From contig NZ_JXKG01000004.1 of NCBI RefSeq assembly GCF_001885735.1, positions 62,001-126,000 of the forward strand: DNA of 64,000 bases. Reading direction: 5' to 3'. The position numbers were made by a program, and so were the translations under genes. Every line of letters begins with the position of its first letter. Within the stretch, counting starts at the first letter, position 1. Positions 61,924 to 64,000 of the stretch are shown here, piece by piece. The notes under the pieces were generated by a model. It was not told the DNA's origin. It ran no database searches and saw only the letters and a list, made by a program, of their open reading frames with translations. The DNA comes from Enterococcus canintestini. Its GTDB lineage: Bacteria > Bacillota > Bacilli > Lactobacillales > Enterococcaceae.

Positions 61924-62625
61924 ATGACAGTAATAAATGAAGCGCTAGAAAAAATCCAAGCAGCAAAAAAGATCACATTTTTAACCGGTGCCGGTGTTTC
62001 GACACCATCGCAAATTCCGGATTATCGATCTTTAAAAGGTGTTTATGCTGGGATTGAACAACCTGAGTATTTATTAAGCGTTGACTGTTTAAATCATGAG
62101 CCACAAAAGTTTTACCAATTTGTTAAATTACTATATCATCCAAGTGCTCGTCCTAATGTGATTCATGAAAAAATCGCAGCACTGGAAAAGACAAAATCAG
62201 TTTGGGTGGTATCGCAAAATATTGATGGGTTACACAATCAGGCTGGCAGTAAAAATGTGGTGAATTTTCACGGTAATTTATACGATGTGTATTGTCGCAA
62301 GTGTGGACAAAATGTTTCATGGCAAGATTATTTAGTGTGTGATACCCATCAGGATTGTGGTGGTCAGTTGCGACCAAACATCGTTTTATATGGTGAAGGA
62401 TTTACAGATGCTACGATTACTTTGGCGATTAAAGCGGTAGAACAAGCGGATTTAATCGTGATTGCCGGTACGAGTTTTCAAGTTGCGCCTTTTAATCAGT
62501 TACTTTACTATCATAAACCACAAGCTGAGGTATTGGCAGTTAATCAGACGGCTCTTGCTATTCAGGAACCGTTTACCATGGTACAATGTGCGGCAGAAGA
62601 ATTATTTGATGCCATCAAAATTTAG
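61924..62625 (+). CDS. Sir2-family NAD-dependent protein deacylase
   Basis: A 233-residue sirtuin that removes acyl groups from lysines using NAD+, releasing nicotinamide. Motifs: [18 protein letters not shown] (about residues 19-36), [13 protein letters not shown], catalytic His in NFHGNLY, and four zinc cysteines (YCRKC and CDTHQDC). The ATG at 61924 follows GAGGTG by 6 bases. It heads an operon with an acetyltransferase-chorismate mutase fusion and the NAD-pathway repressor niaR; nicotinamide release links it to NAD salvage. Confidence 0.93.
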   Translation: MTVINEALEKIQAAKKITFLTGAGVSTPSQIPDYRSLKGVYAGIEQPEYLLSVDCLNHEPQKFYQFVKLLYHPSARPNVIHEKIAALEKTKSVWVVSQNIDGLHNQAGSKNVVNFHGNLYDVYCRKCGQNVSWQDYLVCDTHQDCGGQLRPNIVLYGEGFTDATITLAIKAVEQADLIVIAGTSFQVAPFNQLLYYHKPQAEVLAVNQTALAIQEPFTMVQCAAEELFDAIKI

Positions 62626-62635
62626 GAGGATATTA

Positions 62636-63493
62636 ATGGTTAGTGAAAAAGAAAAAATGATTGCCGGTGAGCTTTATTTTTCCGAAGATCCTGAACTTGT
62701 GAGTGAGCGCAGATTTGCTAGAGAACAGATGCAGTTAATCAACCAAGAACAAGATGCAAAAGTCCGGAGTCAACTTTTAAAAGAAACATTTGGTGCAGTG
62801 GCAGGAAATATTTATATGGAACCTACAGTCCAGTTTGATTACGGTTATAATATTTCTGTCGGTAAAAATTTCTACGCTAATTTTAATTGTGTCTTATTAG
62901 ATGTCTGCCCAATTACAATTGGGGATAATTGTATGATTGCTCCAAACGTTCAAATTTTGACGGCCACTCATCCTTTAAATCCGGTCAAACGCAATAGTGG
63001 CTTAGAAAGTGGTAAACCTGTAACCATTGGCAATAGTGCTTGGCTTGGGGCTGGATCTATACTTTTACCAGGGGTCGTGTTGGGGGACAATGTCGTGGTT
63101 GCTGCCGGAAGCGTAGTGACAAAGTCATTTCCAGATAATGTTGTCGTCGCAGGTAATCCTGCTCGCGTTATCAAAAATATTGCAGCAGCTGAAAACACCG
63201 ACAGCTTAGTCAGGGCACGTCAAAAAATTGATCAAATTGATCAAGAATTAACGAGACTTTTAGAACAGCGAATGATGGCTGTCAGTGAAATTGCAGCTTT
63301 CAAAAAAGAGCAGCAACAACCTGTTTTAGATAGTTCGAGAGAAACAGCCGTATTAAATAAGGTTGCAAAAAACGTTACAAAAGCAGATTATCTGCCGACG
63401 ATTACGGCGACATTTGCTGATATTATGAAACATTCTCGTGCGTATCAACAAAAAAAACTTGCAGAAGGTAGCGAACAAAATGGAAGGAAATAA
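62636..63493 (+). CDS. Sugar O-acetyltransferase fused to type II chorismate mutase
   Basis: A 285-residue fusion. Residues 1-185 are a maltose/galactoside acetyltransferase ([14 protein letters not shown]; left-handed beta helix with [29 protein letters not shown] and [12 protein letters not shown]). Residues about 193-278 match an AroQ-type chorismate mutase ([31 protein letters not shown], then VLDSSRE, then IMKHSRAYQ), including the usual Arg and Lys positions. AGGAGG lies 6 bases before the ATG; the longer open frame upstream lies inside the sirtuin gene. No shikimate genes are nearby. Confidence 0.88.
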   Translation: MVSEKEKMIAGELYFSEDPELVSERRFAREQMQLINQEQDAKVRSQLLKETFGAVAGNIYMEPTVQFDYGYNISVGKNFYANFNCVLLDVCPITIGDNCMIAPNVQILTATHPLNPVKRNSGLESGKPVTIGNSAWLGAGSILLPGVVLGDNVVVAAGSVVTKSFPDNVVVAGNPARVIKNIAAAENTDSLVRARQKIDQIDQELTRLLEQRMMAVSEIAAFKKEQQQPVLDSSRETAVLNKVAKNVTKADYLPTITATFADIMKHSRAYQQKKLAEGSEQNGRK

Positions 63494-63992
63494 ACGACGC
63501 GATCAAATCTTGAGCCAATTGCAAACAGCAGAAAAACCGATAAGTGCTTCAAAATTTGCCCAACAGTTTGACGTAAGTCGTCAGATTATTGTCGGAGACA
63601 TCGCCCTTATGCGTGCTGCGGGATTAGCTATTAAAGCGACCGCCCGAGGGTACTTACTCCAAGGAAAAAGACAAGGAAAATTAAGTCAAATCGCAGTACA
63701 ACATGATGCTTCAAAAACCCAAGCGGAGCTTAAGATTATTGTGGAAAATGGCGGCGAAGTAGTAGATGTTATAGTAGAACACGATATGTATGGTGAATTA
63801 ACGGGAAACTTACAGATTAAAACATTCGAAGATATCGAAGTCTTTATGGAAAAGTACCATAACTCAAATGCCAGTTTACTTTTGGAACTAACCAATGGGA
63901 TTCATTTGCATACAATTGCGTATGAAAACGAGGAAACTCTAGCAAAAATTAAAGCGGCTCTTTTAAAAGCAGGGATTTTATATCAAGAGTGA
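63480..63992 (+). CDS. niaR: NiaR-type transcriptional repressor of NAD synthesis
   Basis: A 170-residue repressor. The N-terminal helix-turn-helix is [30 protein letters not shown] (about residues 17-46), followed by a 3H domain with its histidines in VEHDMYGEL and NGIHLHTI. NiaR (YrxA) binds nicotinic acid and represses niacin uptake or NAD genes in Firmicutes. The start overlaps the preceding gene by 14 bases; AGAAGG lies upstream. Complete, ending 8 bases before the window edge. Confidence 0.92.
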   Translation: MEGNKRRDQILSQLQTAEKPISASKFAQQFDVSRQIIVGDIALMRAAGLAIKATARGYLLQGKRQGKLSQIAVQHDASKTQAELKIIVENGGEVVDVIVEHDMYGELTGNLQIKTFEDIEVFMEKYHNSNASLLLELTNGIHLHTIAYENEETLAKIKAALLKAGILYQE

Positions 63993-64000
63993 CTTGGCAG

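Noticed and set aside
62462-62635. Longer start for the acetyltransferase-chorismate mutase fusion
   Set aside because: The extra 58 codons lie inside the sirtuin gene in another frame; AGGAGG directly before 62636 fixes the start.

Overview
The window is AT-rich Gram-positive DNA, with strong AGGAGG-type ribosome binding sites, frequent TTG starts and intrinsic terminators after most operons. Gene content points to the Lactobacillales, most likely Enterococcaceae (Enterococcus/Vagococcus-like): a citrate lyase/oxaloacetate decarboxylase (OAD) cluster with a biotin-domain-less OadA, fused GshAB, an Mga-type regulator, BrnQ, and ymdB-ymcA-mutS-mutL and ruvA-ruvB blocks. The genus is inferred. 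There is no rRNA, tRNA, insertion sequence, prophage or CRISPR array. The first gene is cut by the left edge; the last (niaR) is complete.

Layout. 1-6.4 kb: citrate fermentation operon (oadB 3' end, a 40-residue membrane subunit, citC-D-E-F-X, oadA). 6.4-15.2 kb: carbohydrate locus with a sugar-binding lipoprotein, two permeases, a GH38 alpha-mannosidase and a membrane-anchored AraC-type regulator. It has a cre-like site, an array of AraC-like half-sites and an attenuator after the binding-protein gene, but no ATPase gene. 15.2-22.7 kb: small accessory genes, including a Crp/Fnr regulator bracketed by two copies of one palindrome and an ECF sigma/anti-sigma pair. 22.8-33 kb: gshAB, yueI, an amidohydrolase, a phosphoesterase, glpF, hup, and bioY under a BirA-type operator. 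33-43.5 kb: rpsD with a long leader, an FNT channel, alkD-like, HAD phosphatase, mgsA, ymdB, ymcA, mutS, mutL. 43.5-50.6 kb: a five-unit hairpin-repeat array, an unknown membrane protein, maf, msrB, ruvAB, a TetR regulator and a low-Mr phosphatase. 50.6-60.1 kb: mostly minus strand, with a candidate small RNA, a zinc metallopeptidase, Mga-type regulator, brnQ, an amino-acid permease, and a lysine-riboswitch-controlled ABC transporter. 60.4-64 kb: a small membrane protein, a DMT transporter, then sirtuin, acetyltransferase-chorismate mutase fusion and niaR.

Connections. Biotin uptake (BioY) serves the biotin-dependent OAD pump. The lysine riboswitch assigns a substrate to the ABC transporter. 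The sirtuin (NAD+ consumer) shares an operon with the nicotinate-responsive repressor NiaR. The mannosidase and its sugar transporter must borrow an ATPase encoded elsewhere.

The least explained feature is a family of about 110-125 bp imperfect palindromes: one tandem array of five (43540-44146) and single or paired copies at four other loci. The outer stem sequence differs from unit to unit while the two arms stay complementary. All five loci lie just downstream of a gene, in that gene's orientation. I do not recognise it as a named repeat family.
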